DNA from: Lumbricus terrestris
Taxonomy: Eukaryota; Annelida; Clitellata; Crassiclitellata; Lumbricidae
Length of the DNA: 64,000 nucleotides
NCBI GenBank assembly: GCA_949752735.1
Contig: OX457039.1
Coordinates: forward strand, 28,378,920 to 28,442,919
Reading direction: 5' to 3'
The position numbers and the translations under genes are program-made. The notes below the pieces were generated by a model. The model was given only the letters and a program-made list of their open reading frames with translations. It searched no databases and was not told the origin of the DNA. Below, in pieces: positions 23,452 through 40,572 of the stretch (position 1 is the first letter of the stretch; each line of letters begins with the position of its first letter).

Positions 23452-24196
23452 CAGTGGCGTAGCAATAGGGCGTGCAACCTGTGCAGTGCACGAGGGCCCC
23501 CGGCTGTCAGGGGCCCCCGGGGTCAGAGTCAATATTTTACTTTAAGGTTATTCAGAATGTATTAAAACCTACATCTACAGCGTACACACCCATTAATTTG
23601 TTGGGTTTCAGCCGGAATTTTCATGATTAGGCTACATTATTACAAATATTTTTAACCTTTGCAGTCCTTGACTGGAAGTAGTTGTACTGACGTATATATA
23701 AACATATATTGTGTCATGGTCTACGCAGACGCGCTTCAAATTTATTATCTTTGTAGTAAAATGTGAAATTTATAAAAGATAACTGCATAGTCTATTTACT
23801 TGGAAATTGTATACTTTTTAACTCTCGCACGGCACTCTTTCTGTCCACCCCCCCCCCCAAGTTATGCCTAAGTCTTATTTAAGTGGCGCTGCTAAGCGAG
23901 AAGCACGCGAAGAACGGGTAAAGAAGACCGCCAAAATGCAAAAGAATTCCGCATTTATGATGCCTGCGGAGAGCGAGCCTGCACCGATGTACATCAGACA
24001 AGGGGGCAGAATCGAATTCCGGACGTGTGATCAATAATGAAAAATGTGGCTAGTTTATTTTCATTTAACTTTGTTGTTAAATATGCAAATTTCGTCTGCA
24101 CAGCTCTGTTGTTTGAAATCGAATGGAGTTTCAAGCATTTAAGGGCCCACCACCTAAGCTCTGCACATGGGCCCCCAAGACCTTGCTACGCTACTG
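23452..24196. mobile_element. Non-autonomous hAT element, 745 bp
   Basis: Termini CAGTGGCGTAGCAATAGGG and, inverted, CAGTAGCGTAGCAAGG. Flanks are GTCTAATG (23444-23451) and GTCTTATG (24197-24204), 7 of 8 identical. GGGCCCCC runs sit inside both ends. There is no transposase frame. It interrupts a segment continuing on either side that ends in a family A SINE tail. Confidence 0.88.
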
Positions 24197-24263
24197 GTCT
24201 TATGCCTAGAGCCTTTGAGTCTGAGACTACGTTCTACTCTGCTCTTAACTTCTTAAGACTGTT

Positions 24264-24357
24264 CTCTTTAGCCATGGTTGGGTCGGGAGCGCTTCTGAGT
24301 AGTTACTCTTGAAGAGGCGCTATATAAATGTCTGAAATGAATGAATGAATGCACGCG
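24264..24357 (+). mobile_element. SINE family A 3' tail
   Basis: GGTCGGGAGCGCTTCTGAGT, then GAAGAGGCGCTATATAAAT, then (GAAT)n. It matches the end of the complete SINE at 13841. Confidence 0.8.
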
Positions 24358-24380
24358 CTCGCATCAGGTCTATATAGGGG

Positions 24381-24849
24381 CCGTCCATAAAGTACGTCAC
24401 GCTCCAGGGGTGAGGGGGTGTAAGAAAGTGTGACAGTTTGGGACAAGGAGAGGGGTCAGGCCATGTGTGACGTCACACATTTATTTTTTATTATTTTATT
24501 TTTTATTTCTAATTTAGATGTGTATTATATAATTGTCTAGTCTAATTTTTGCAATTTTTGTTTTCAAATTCAATTTAGATTGAGTTACTGCTTCAATGAA
24601 TAACTGTGACAACTGTTGACAATTAACTATTCTACTATTAAAGTCATTTTAATAATGTGATAGTTGAAATTTTATATTTTAATGCAGTTTAATAGTGAAG
24701 TGTGTTTTAGATTAAATTTTAATTAGGTATAATTTTAAAAAAATCGAAAGTGTGACGTACTTTAGGGGGGTCCGAGATTTGTGACAGTTTGTGACAGAGG
24801 GAGGGGGGGTTAAAATGGTCAAAAATAGCGTGACGTACTTTATGGACGG
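24381..24849. mobile_element. MITE with CCGTCCATAAAGTACGTCAC inverted ends
   Basis: The left end CCGTCCATAAAGTACGTCAC and the right end are inverted copies over about 23 bp, with GTGTGACGT words and GAGGGGG tracts subterminal on both sides. The centre is AT-rich and non-coding. The superfamily is not certain from the ends alone. Confidence 0.88.
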
Positions 24850-26284
24850 TCTGGCGTAGGTCATCAGTAGATTTTTAATTGGAACGCCAAAGTAATTATT
24901 ATGAGTCAATACCTCACGAGAAGCTGTCAGCTAATTACTGTATTTGATGCTGTCTCTATGGAGTGCCGAACTTTTGGTTATAACCGAACAATATTTGCAA
25001 TATTTGTACAGTTGTCGGTTTTGCATTGACACCCATGGGCTTATGTCGATGCACGTTTGCATAAATTGACAACCATATGGAGTGCCTTTAGGCTACTTGT
25101 ATAAATGTACTTTATTACTATTCAGTAATCGGAAAGAACTGTTTGGATGACGATTTCCAGCAGCTCGCATTGGCAATAATATTGCACAAGGTAAATCGAT
25201 AGAATCCCATGGGGCACCTTTGGCTTAAGACGATTGGATGTCGCTTGTGGTTTTTTGCCATCCGTACATGCAATTATGCATGGCAGATCGACATCCTAGA
25301 AGGTATTTGTATGAGATGGAGGATAGCCATGCATGTAAAAGCAGCCTGGAGAAGATAGCGGTGGATAATTGAGAGATCTGTTGGTCACGAGCCTAGAAAC
25401 GACCTTGAAGTCTCAGCTGGTGAAACAGGACCTGCCGTCGATCAACGGACCAGTCATTCGAGACGCCGTTCGCTAGAGGGCCTACTCAACTATAGGATGG
25501 TTAGCCTACTTATGCGTTGGTGACCCATTGAAGACCCTAACTGAAACTACCTACCTATCGGGTCGATTGCAACCACCTTGTTGGGATCCGGGGTCGCCAG
25601 AATCCTGGTAGAACTTGTGCTGAACAACTAGGTGAAGAATTGTGAAGAATTAGGCCTATAATGCTAACTTGCTAAATAACTGAACAATGTGATCATCGTA
25701 ATAAATCTTTGGCGCCTAGTTCACCAATTGGGTAATCAGAGTTATCAGACTATCAGAGCAAGGTTCAAACCCGAAATAATAAACCATATAATAATAGTAA
25801 TAATAATAATATACATATATTCTGCTTCTAAAATGTGTGTAATCCAAACATATATAGACTAAGAATTTCTGAAAGGCAATCACTGAAACCACGAACGATT
25901 AGTTAAAATATTTTTCTTTCACACCATTCAAACAAATACATTTTATACATTTTTATAGTTCCATCATTTAACATAAAATGATCAAAAAAGTTAATCCTGA
26001 GTGTAATTGTAATCGTAATTATTTTTATGTAGCTCATCTTCAAGAAAACTCATCGTAAACTCGTTCTGTAAAAGCATATGGTAGGCTACCACAGAAAATC
26101 AAAATCACATGTTGTAAGAGACAGGCATAACTAACATTCAGCAAAATGTGCGTATACCCTGTCTATAATAATTATATCCTTGAAAAGTATTAAACAGAAA
26201 CACAGTACTAATGCATCAATCACACAAAAAGAGTTACTCAAATGAAAAAATTCCAGCTCTTCTGCGTAACTGGTCTGTTACGGG
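24850..26284. other. intergenic DNA, no gene seen
   Basis: No domain-bearing frame. A short (TAA)n run lies near 25795-25812. Confidence 0.45.
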
Positions 26285-26457
26285 CAGAGTTTGACTTTAA
26301 AGTAGGTGAGAATGCGTAGGAACGGCGTTCCCACTGCTCTTGAAATTCTTTGCTTGCATTCTCACTGCTCACCATGCATGGAACCTTGGAAACACATGCG
26401 CTACAGCAAGTCTTCTCTAGGGTTCCCACTGCTCCAACTGAAACCACTTAACCACTG
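26285..26457. mobile_element. hAT-like MITE, family 'AGTGGTTAAAGTGG', copy 2 (reverse)
   Basis: Reverse-orientation relative of 8013-8172 and 30000-30177: it starts CAGAGTTTGACTTTAAAGT and ends with inverted CAGTGGTTAAGTGG. It contains the shared GGAACGGCGTTCCCACTGCT segment. Flanks GTTACGGG and GTTAGAGT agree only partly, so this copy is older. Confidence 0.8.
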
Positions 26458-26624
26458 GTTAGAGTTGCATAAGACATTATGTACCTCGATCTTGTCACTG
26501 CACCATTCAGCCGCCAGAGGCCATCTGGATGATCCTGCATTGGTCACACATGAAGGCAATAACTCAATTTAGAAGCTCTGCTTAGGTCTTACGTCTCTAG
26601 TTGGAACCATCTTCTGCAGGCAGT

Positions 26625-26705
26625 CATTCGAGTTTCTCAGGCGCCCTTCTCCAATCTCCATCCTGTTTTGGAAATGGCCTCTGACTGGTGCTTTATAAAT
26701 GTTTA
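26625..26705 (+). mobile_element. SINE tail remnant (diverged)
   Basis: Ends GGTGCTTTATAAATGTTTAA, similar in layout to the GGCGCTATATAAATGTC tail of SINE family A. Low-scoring but in the same orientation as other tails. Confidence 0.4.
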
Positions 26706-27006
26706 ATTACAATTGCGAAAAATAAGTTATGCAACTGGGACTCAAGTAAAAACGAGACATGCATAAATTAAAAGACATAATGACATAATACACCGAGGAG
26801 ACGTTGCTCTATAATATGAAGAAACATGATGAAGAAATGCCAATTGAAAAGCCTAGACACTTCGACACCAATAGCACAGGCAACTGAAATGCATGTAATT
26901 ATGTAAACAATACAACACTAAACATTTGATATTCAAATCTACGATCCAAAAAATGCATTATTGTAGATGTGTGCGTGCATTCGTTTTTTACGCGCGTGAG
27001 GGTACA

Positions 27007-27440
27007 GTACAAAAGGTACATTTCAGGAGTTTCTCAGACAGCATTTCATACATTCTATTTGTACAGTCAATGATTCTAGGCAATCTCTGTTTACAAATTT
27101 GCTCTGTATGCGCAAGAGTATATGTTTGTATGTGTGTGTACTGCATAGGTGTGTGTACTGCATAGGTTTGTGTACTTACTGCGTAGGCATGCATTGAGGC
27201 ACAATTTCGGTACAAAAAAAACATTTCAGAAGTTTCTCATACAGTATTTCAAACATTCTACTTGTACAAAAGGTACATTTCAGAAGTTTCTCATACAGCA
27301 TTTCAAACATTCTACTTGTACAAAAGGTACATTTCAGAAGTTTCTCATACAGCATTTCAGACATTCTACTTGTACAAAAGGTACAATTCAGAAGTTTCTC
27401 ATATACAGCATTTCAAACATTCTACTTGCAGAGTCAATGA
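27007..27440. repeat. 54-bp tandem repeat, ~4.5 copies plus a flanking copy
   Basis: Unit CAAAAGGTACATTTCAGAAG, then TTTCTCATACAGCATTTCAA, then ACATTCTACTTGTA, repeated in tandem from about 27213 to 27430. An older copy at 27007-27060 is followed by GTCAATGATTCTAGGCAATC. The same trailing sequence follows the last tandem unit (27431-27455), so the whole block has been duplicated at two scales. It lies just past the 3' end of HDHD5. Confidence 0.9.
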
Positions 27441-27628
27441 TTCTAAGCAATCTCTTTCCACACTGATCCAAACACAGTGATTCTGAAAGCAGTTTAAAAG
27501 CAAACTGATCAGCTACCAATGTTCAGAGAATCAAGTTTCAGATCACAATATGTCGTTGTTAACAACAGAATAAGGCTTAGGCAACAACAGTAACAACAAT
27601 AATGTCGACAGTTTGTGGATGCATTGTA

Positions 27629-34267
<6,639 letters not shown>

Positions 34268-34524
34268 CTAAAACAGAAAAAAAACATCTACACATAGAAA
34301 AAACTTGACAAATGACATTTGCAAACTAAATATTTAGAACAGACACTATGCGAAAATAAAAGGACCAAGGCTAAGGCTACGATATTCACAGACAAACGCA
34401 CGGATCAGATTTTCAAGATTTAAGTTGGCAGAAATATATCTCTAGACATTTAAATACGACACATTTATTATTTCAATAGTAACACTACAATAATAATTCC
34501 TTTTCCAGACTAACTGTGGGAAAA

Positions 34525-34597
34525 ATTGAACTATTATTTTTATGCAATGATGCGCATTATTATGTATTGTGGAAATAAAATGAACTTGAACTTGAAT
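34525..34597 (+). mobile_element. Retroelement 3' tail
   Basis: TATTGTGGAAATAAAATGAA followed by (CTTGAA)n, a polyadenylation signal followed by a simple-repeat tail. Confidence 0.55.
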
Positions 34598-34629
34598 TAT
34601 AGTACTAATAAAACAATTGCAACAGCAAG

Positions 34630-34947
34630 AATAATCATACAATACAATACAATTAGTCATTTATACCACGCTTTAACAAAAACAAGTCTTGCACAAAAGC
34701 GCGTTTCACTACAGATCAAGTTATAATGCAATGAAAACAACCGAGTTTTTAACTTTGATTTAAACTCTGCAACAGATGAGTACTGACGAATGGAAATTGG
34801 GAGACTATTCCATTCTTTGGGTCCTGAGACTGCGAAAGCACGGCTTCCAAACTTCCGGTTTGTGTGAAGTGTAGCAAAGTCACTTCGCAAGAACGAACAA
34901 AATCCTCTGGACTTGGAGGCGGAACATGGCGTGACCATGGATGCCAT
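34630..34947 (-). pseudogene. LINE (CR1/L2-like) reverse-transcriptase C-terminal remnant
   Basis: One minus-strand frame gives RKFGSRAFAVSGPKEWNSLP, then SIRQYSSVAEFKSKLKTRLF, the diagnostic C-terminal block of CR1/L2-type reverse transcriptases. The sequence then runs to a (TGTAT)n tail near 34645. It is a different subfamily from the LINEs at 12 kb and 48-61 kb. I considered and rejected it as the first exon of HDHD5. Confidence 0.82.
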
Positions 34948-35166
34948 GTATCATAGATGAAGTATCTGATAATTGCACTCAAGTAGTCTTCAAGCACCAT
35001 TTTCAAGCAACTGTGCTTACAACAGTAGTACTTTTGTTTGTGATTTACTTGAGTAATTGCAATCAAGTACTTATAACATTGCATAACACTGTATAAATAT
35101 AATATTGCCTAGTCATGGTCAAGAGTTTTATACAGGTGCTGAGGTGCCATCAACAAAGTAAGATTG

Positions 35167-35223
35167 GTCCTAAAGTATAATTATAGTTCTTTCACGCTCA
35201 ACTGTTCATGCAAGAAAATGGTA
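35167..35223. repeat. 58-bp near-identical duplicate (copy 2)
   Basis: Same strand as 21068-21125, with TTTCACGCTC where the other copy has TTTCACACTC. Confidence 0.85.
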
Positions 35224-35504
35224 CAGATATCAGACAGCGAGTATTTGAAACAGATCTGATTGAAAAATAGTAAGAGTCGCAGTCATAAAAAATATAATAA
35301 AAATAATATAATATTGTCTGAAGTAATACCACAGCCTCTTTCCATCTCCTTGCATTATCCACTTTGCTCTTCAAACAGATTTGATCTTCCAGACCTCATA
35401 CTAGAACCTCTATAGGCTTAGTCCAGGTCTTTTCTCTCAAATAGCTCCTCTTTTTGAAATGCGCTTCTCCTTTACTTTTCTCAAAACCTATTTAATCTCG
35501 TGTA

Positions 35505-35660
35505 GACTTGCGCACTGCGAGCGTCTCTGAACGGTTCACCCTACTAGAGGTGCATTGTAAATGCCTGAATATAATACAATAACAATAATAATGACAATAA
35601 TAACAATAATAATAATAGATTATTATTATTATTTTTATTAGTTTTTTACTTGAGGCACAT
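35505..35660 (+). mobile_element. Diverged SINE family A tail followed by (AAT)n/(ATT)n
   Basis: GCGAGCGTCTCTGAACGGTT, then GAGGTGCATTGTAAATGCCT, then a run of AATAAT/ACAATA triplets that flips to ATTATT near 35620, giving an AT-rich self-complementary stretch. Confidence 0.55.
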
Positions 35661-35916
35661 ATAATCGCTCAGGATTAAAAGATAGAATTATTATAATTAC
35701 AATTATTATTACTATTGTAAAGGAGAGGTTGTAACAGCTGATAATTAGTCAACAGAGCATCCAACCTACAGATTACTTAAAACTCAATAATTGCAATCAT
35801 CATCTCCAGAAAAGCTTAGCCCTGTACAATGTGTACACCTAATATTCATGCATGCTGTGTCGTGTCAAAATGGTTACCCAGAAATACCACATTTAAGAAA
35901 TCCAAGTCTGGTTGAA

Positions 35917-35982
35917 GGCAAGACTTATAGACAGAGAGTAGAAAGAAAGACAGACAGACCGACAGACAGACAGACAGACGGG

Positions 35983-36071
<89 letters not shown>

Positions 36072-36096
36072 ACGGAGAGGGAGAGGGAGAGGGAGA

Positions 36097-36134
<38 letters not shown>

Positions 36135-36140
36135 CAGACA
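35917..36140. repeat. GACA/GA microsatellite
   Basis: (GACA)n grades into about 140 bp of (GA)n with GGGAGA interruptions. The Arg/Glu and Ser/Leu frames are low-complexity artefacts. Confidence 0.97.
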
Positions 36141-36169
36141 GGTAAAGGAGCTGCAAAAGTGGAAATAAT

Positions 36170-36317
36170 CATGGGCGGAGTTTATCAGGGGCTAAGCCCC
36201 CAAGAAGACCCAGATTCATTTTTTCACTATGTAAATGGTATCTTTTCCAGGGCTTAGCCCCCCCCCCCCCAAGAAGGCTTTAGCTCCTCCAAGAACGGAA
36301 ACCAAACTCCGCCCATG
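36170..36317. mobile_element. hAT-like MITE (CATGGGCGGAGTTT termini)
   Basis: Near-perfect inverted ends CATGGGCGGAGTTT / AAACTCCGCCCATG. Flanks are GAAATAAT (36162-36169) and GAAATAAC (36318-36325). GGGGCTAAGCCCCCAAGAAG words are internal. A probable partial relative is at 45820-45975. Confidence 0.9.
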
Positions 36318-36998
36318 GAAATAACTATTGGAAAACAGAGGACAGCATGGACCACTTTAGGAGTTGTTGAAGCGGTGAGAGGACTTCCATCTGCAGTGAA
36401 TAGGGCTGCCAACCGTCCCGGATTCGCCGGGACAGTCCCGGAATCGGCCCTGTGCGTCCCGTGTCCCGGCTTTATCCCAAATTGTCCCGGAATTTGCTGT
36501 AGAAGTTTACTACACAAAAATGTTCTTGTTTAGACACTAAACTTGACAAATTGTACGAAGATTTCGCGTCCTGTGCTCTGCCAAACCTTGCGTTTATGAT
36601 TGAAAATTGGATGTTGTACAGCGCTGCATGGGCTATAGGCTGAATTAATCAAAACTTTACAAACCAGTAGGCCAATAGGCCTAGCCAGTCCATTTCCAAC
36701 GCATTTTGCTATAGTGTTCGGCTACTTCAGCATTAGGCTATATAGATGACCTAGCGGGCCTAGCAGCTAGGTCAAGTTTGGTGCTCAGGTAGGGCTGCCA
36801 ACTTTTGATTTTGCCATTCCGGGACGCCTTCAGCCACTCGATGTGCCATTACCAATTTACACAATCCACAGAAGCGCATAATGTAACAAATGTTGTGTCA
36901 GCCCAGTATAGAATCTACATCTAGGCCGACAATCTACGGGTACTAAAAAAAGTCCTTAATAATTTCAGACAAATCATCAAAAGACATAATTTTATAGC

Positions 36999-37175
36999 CA
37001 GTGCCTAAAGTGTGGGAAAATAAGTGCCTGGACGCCCCTTACCTTTCCAAAAGAAGTGCCTGGACGCCCTTATCTTTTCAGTCTGTGCTGGCCAATAAGT
37101 GGCAGGACGGTGTGCAGATTTTAAAATAAGTGCATGGACGCCGTCCATGACCGTCCTGGTACACTTTAAGCCCTG
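36999..37175. mobile_element. hAT-like MITE (CAGTGCYTAAAGTGTG termini), perfect TSD
   Basis: CAGTGCCTAAAGTGTGGG at the left, inverted CAGGGCTTAAAGTGTACC at the right. TTTATAGC is duplicated at 36991-36998 and 37176-37183. It contains direct repeats of AAGTGCCTGGACGCCC. A second copy is at 63588-63730. Confidence 0.93.
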
Positions 37176-37429
37176 TTTATAGCCTAAATTTAAGACAAGA
37201 ATCAACCTCGAGAAGAAGCGTTTCAAACTCCAATCACCTAGGCTCATCAGAGTAAGGCTTATGACTCTTTTATGAGCCAAAATTGAGGGAATTTCGTAGG
37301 TATCGTAGGTTCATAGGGACTATACTTAATATATTAGAGGGTCTACTTATGTGCGTTAAGCAGCTCCAGAACACTGGGCACAAAGTCGCAGAAATCAGCA
37401 CATGTCATGCTAACAGTTGCATATGTGCT

Positions 37430-37564
37430 CATAGGCGCAACCACCCTATGGGACGCGTCCCCCAACTTTTGAGTGTTCCCCAACTTTATTATTGTGGTCC
37501 CCCCAACTTTTAGGACGTGATTCATTTGGTGCTCCCCAACTTTTAGGACGTGATTGCACCTATG
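37430..37564. mobile_element. hAT-like MITE (CATAGGCGCAA termini), copy 2
   Basis: Close relative of 30488-30630 with the same ends and AACTTTTAGGACGTGATTGC words. Flanks TATGTGCT and TATATGCC agree at 6 of 8 bases. Confidence 0.85.
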
Positions 37565-38629
37565 TATATGCCTTAATAAGGTCGGTGAACTCTCGGTCCT
37601 CAGTCCTACTTGTGATTGTTAGACAACAGATTGTTCATAATGCTGAACGCTCTCTCGCAAAAAATCATTAAAACTGGACACAATATGCTAAACCGAAAAC
37701 CGAGTGTCACTGATTTGCAAAGTTTTGAAGACTTAACTCCCGATGCTCCGCCAACAATGTAATGTATAGGCTAGGTATGATAGAGAGCAGAACGTAAAAA
37801 TCATCGTACAAATGGCTGAGTTTAGTAATCAAAAATTAATAGGAGCAATAATTGTGCTAAGTGGATCTCTGGACAAAATTCCGGGACAATTTGAGATCAA
37901 TCCGGGACACGGGACGCACAGGGTCGATTCCGGGACTGTCCCGGCGAATCCGGGACAGTTGGCAGCCCTATGCTCAGGAAATTGCGATTGTTAGACAACA
38001 GCTATATGTTCAGAATGTTCTATCTGTAACAGTTGTCTCTATAAACAATCGCAATTTCCAGAGCACCAAACTTGTTATTTAAAGTGGAACTGTTGGCAAA
38101 TACAAATTTTAGCATGACATGTGCTGATTTCTACGACTTTGTGCTCAATGCTGTGTAAGTGCTTAAACTGCAGCATAACATAAGTAAGCCTATTAGTTTA
38201 AGAGAGGTTATGTTCTCCATGCAATCGCAGACCTACAAAGATACGCATTACGCAAGTTGCATCCATGCATGACAAAAATAGCCTCGGTTATGCTGGTAGC
38301 CTACTATAGCTTCGCTTCTGCCATAGCCTATAGGCTCATCATGAGTGGTTACTCTCGTAGGTTTAGGTTACTGGATTTTAAAAGGTTCTCTTCTTGAAGT
38401 TGACTGTTATGTTAAATTTATACCACATGTCTTTTGATAATTTATCTGCATTAACGACTATTTTTAGTGTAGGGCTGCTACTGTATGTCCTGTATCGGCA
38501 TACACAATTATACTTGTTACATCTATATGCAAATATACAGGACAGTGTAAATCGATAATGACATATCGAGTGAGTGACTACGGTTGTCCCGGAATGGCAA
38601 AATCAAAAGTTGGCAGCCCTAGCAGTGAA

Positions 38630-39423
38630 AAGTCTGAGGGAATAAATAAAGCTAATTAATTAAAAGATCTTATTAAAGTTAGTATGTAAGAAGTGACATT
38701 GGCGGAGTAACTGGGAATTTAAAGAATTCAGAGAGTAGTTTACTCCAGCATTTGGGTATGGGTCTGTTAGAAAATTCCACCATTTTGGTGTGGGTTGGTT
38801 GAAAATATTCATCACTTGGTGTGTATCTGATGGATCATGTAAAACACCAGCATTTGAGTGTGTAGACCCATCTGTTGGAAAACATGGTGAGTAGATTGAC
38901 TTGGGGTTGGAAGAAATGTGATAAAAGGATAATTGGGAAGACTGGGATAGTGAAGAATTCACGAAACTACTTGCCTGGGTGTATTGCGTTTTCGGTTAGT
39001 AAAAGGATTTTGAAGTGTGTGTGCTACCCTAATTTTCAACCAGTGGAGTGATTTGAGATTAAAAATGGTGTTCTTATGCTTAGGTGTTAAGATGATAGGT
39101 CGGGAGATCGAGTTTTGGACGAGTTAACATAATGTAATGCAAATCTCTGAGAATTTCTCAGCACCCACTAAAGCCACATCAGTGAGACCAGCTTATTCAC
39201 ATACAATTACATGCAATTTGAGTGGATTCTAGGTTACTGTGCACAGACTTGCAGTATTCAAGCCTGGAATGGATGATACACCCAGCATAAGAAATGTGGA
39301 AAAATAACTGGGGGGTTGGACTATGATTCACTTGGTATTGAGGTGTGAAAACCAGACTTTACTATGGGGCTGCAAGAAAAACTGGGGTGTGAAACCCTAG
39401 AACCCCTGGAAATTCTAATCCTG
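38630..39423. other. intergenic DNA with short imperfect repeats
   Basis: Variants of CCAGCATTTGGGTATGGGTC / ACCAGCATTTGAGTGTGTAG and CACTTGGTGTGTATCTGATG occur between 38745 and 38870. No gene recognised. Confidence 0.4.
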
Positions 39424-39431
39424 GATACACC

Positions 39432-39848
39432 CAGGGAAGCCACTCTGGATTTTGAAAAAAGGCCAGAACCGGTCGAAAAAAAGGCTAGAAAAGGCTAGAT
39501 TGAAAACTTCTCTAAAAATACATGAATTTTTCCATTTTTCGGCTTGAAATTTCTGATGACCTTTCTTAGTCGTCCAATGATTAAAATTTGCTCTCTTTTC
39601 CTTCCCGAAAAAATTTCTGATGACCTTTTTAGTTTTTTGCTCTAAAATTTAACATGTTTGATCCAATTTCAAAAATTTTCGAATTTTTTCACGTCTTTAA
39701 ATTTTTTTATTTTCACTTTAAAAAACAAATTTGTATGTAAAAAGTCGGAAAAACCACGTGTGAAAAAAGCTAGCACCTAACCAAAAAAACCTAGACAAGA
39801 CCGAAAAAACCTAGATCTAGGAGGAAAAAGCTATGAGTGGCATCACTG
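39432..39848. mobile_element. hAT-like MITE (CAGKGAWGCCACTC termini)
   Basis: Left end CAGGGAAGCCACTCTGG, right end inverted CAGTGATGCCACTCATAG. Flanks are GATACACC (39424-39431) and GACACACC (39849-39856), 7 of 8. The interior repeats AAATTTCTGATGACCTTT twice, linking it to the other MITEs carrying this phrase. Confidence 0.88.
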
Positions 39849-40452
39849 GACACACCTGCAGGCAATAGGGTACGATACTAGGCCTAGTTGCCGCTTTTTA
39901 AAGTCAAGCACGAGTCGGAAGCGGCAGGTTTCCTGAATATGCAAGAGGCAGGTGCGCAGAAGCTGACAAAGGGAAAAAGGAGAGAATTGGATCAAAGGCA
40001 ATTTGTCAAGATTTCGTACGACTACCGATCGACGAATCAGGAGTGAAAGATGGATAGTCCTTCAGAATTTGTGGGCAGAAGTAATAATTATATGGGACCT
40101 TTTCGATCTGATTTTTTCTGAAGGTTTAGCCTACCAATCGTTCTGTTCTAGGGCCTACTACTGGATCATAACATTATTCCTAGTGCAATATTCCATTTGC
40201 AATAGACCTAGCTACCACCATAAACACAAAATGACTATAGGCCTAGAGACAAACCTCCGGAAGACTTCCAACAAAACGGACAAGACATCCTGTCAATGAC
40301 TTGGAATCCACAGATCGCCGCAACAAATTATGAATCGAAATTCTACTAAAATATTCCATCGTCCGATCGGATCCACGACAAAGCACGAAATAAATAAACG
40401 TTCACGAACTGACCTAAAAAGTTACCCCGTATAGAAATGAAGTCACTGCATC

Positions 40453-40572
40453 AACCAATCATAGAGCCAGGATATTACGTCATTGCCAATGGTTGGAAAT
40501 ATACGGCTCTGGTTTATTGTAGCCGGGATAAATCATTGGCAATGACGTATCAACCTGGCTCTGTGATTGGTT
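40453..40572. promoter_or_regulatory. Imperfect palindrome with CCAAT and CRE-like sites
   Basis: Two ~39-bp arms (40453-40491 and 40534-40572) are reverse complements with few mismatches. Each holds AACCAATC, AGAGCCAGG, TACGTCAT/ATGACGTA and an inner CCAATG. Paired CCAAT boxes and CRE-like TGACGT sites suggest a bidirectional control element, possibly for an upstream HDHD5 first exon. A foldback repeat is equally possible. Confidence 0.4.

Larger units (their letters stand above)
36790..37970. mobile_element. Inner hAT-type element, same family, inverted, nested
   Basis: Same two end types as the outer element but in the opposite order: the CTTTTGATTTTGCC end is at 36790 and the GTCCCGG end at 37970. 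TGCTCAGG is duplicated exactly at 36782-36789 and 37971-37978. Interior sequence GCACAAAGTCGCAGAAATCA (about 37378) matches the outer element in reverse complement near 38115-38150. It contains two further MITEs. Confidence 0.92.
36401..38621. mobile_element. Outer hAT-type element (TAGGGCTGCCAAC termini), interrupted
   Basis: Left end TAGGGCTGCCAACCGTCCCG (36401) and right end inverted TAGGGCTGCCAACTTTTGAT (38621). GCAGTGAA is duplicated exactly at 36393-36400 and 38622-38629. The two ends differ internally: one carries GTCCCGG repeats, the other CTTTTGATTTTGCCATTCCG. Removing the inner element leaves about 1.03 kb. No transposase is visible. Confidence 0.92.

Noticed and set aside
34657..35084. 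Minus-strand frames just upstream of the HDHD5 motif I exon, considered as its first exon
   Set aside because: The protein is the C-terminal block of a CR1/L2-type reverse transcriptase and is followed by a retroposon-type tail, so it is a LINE remnant.
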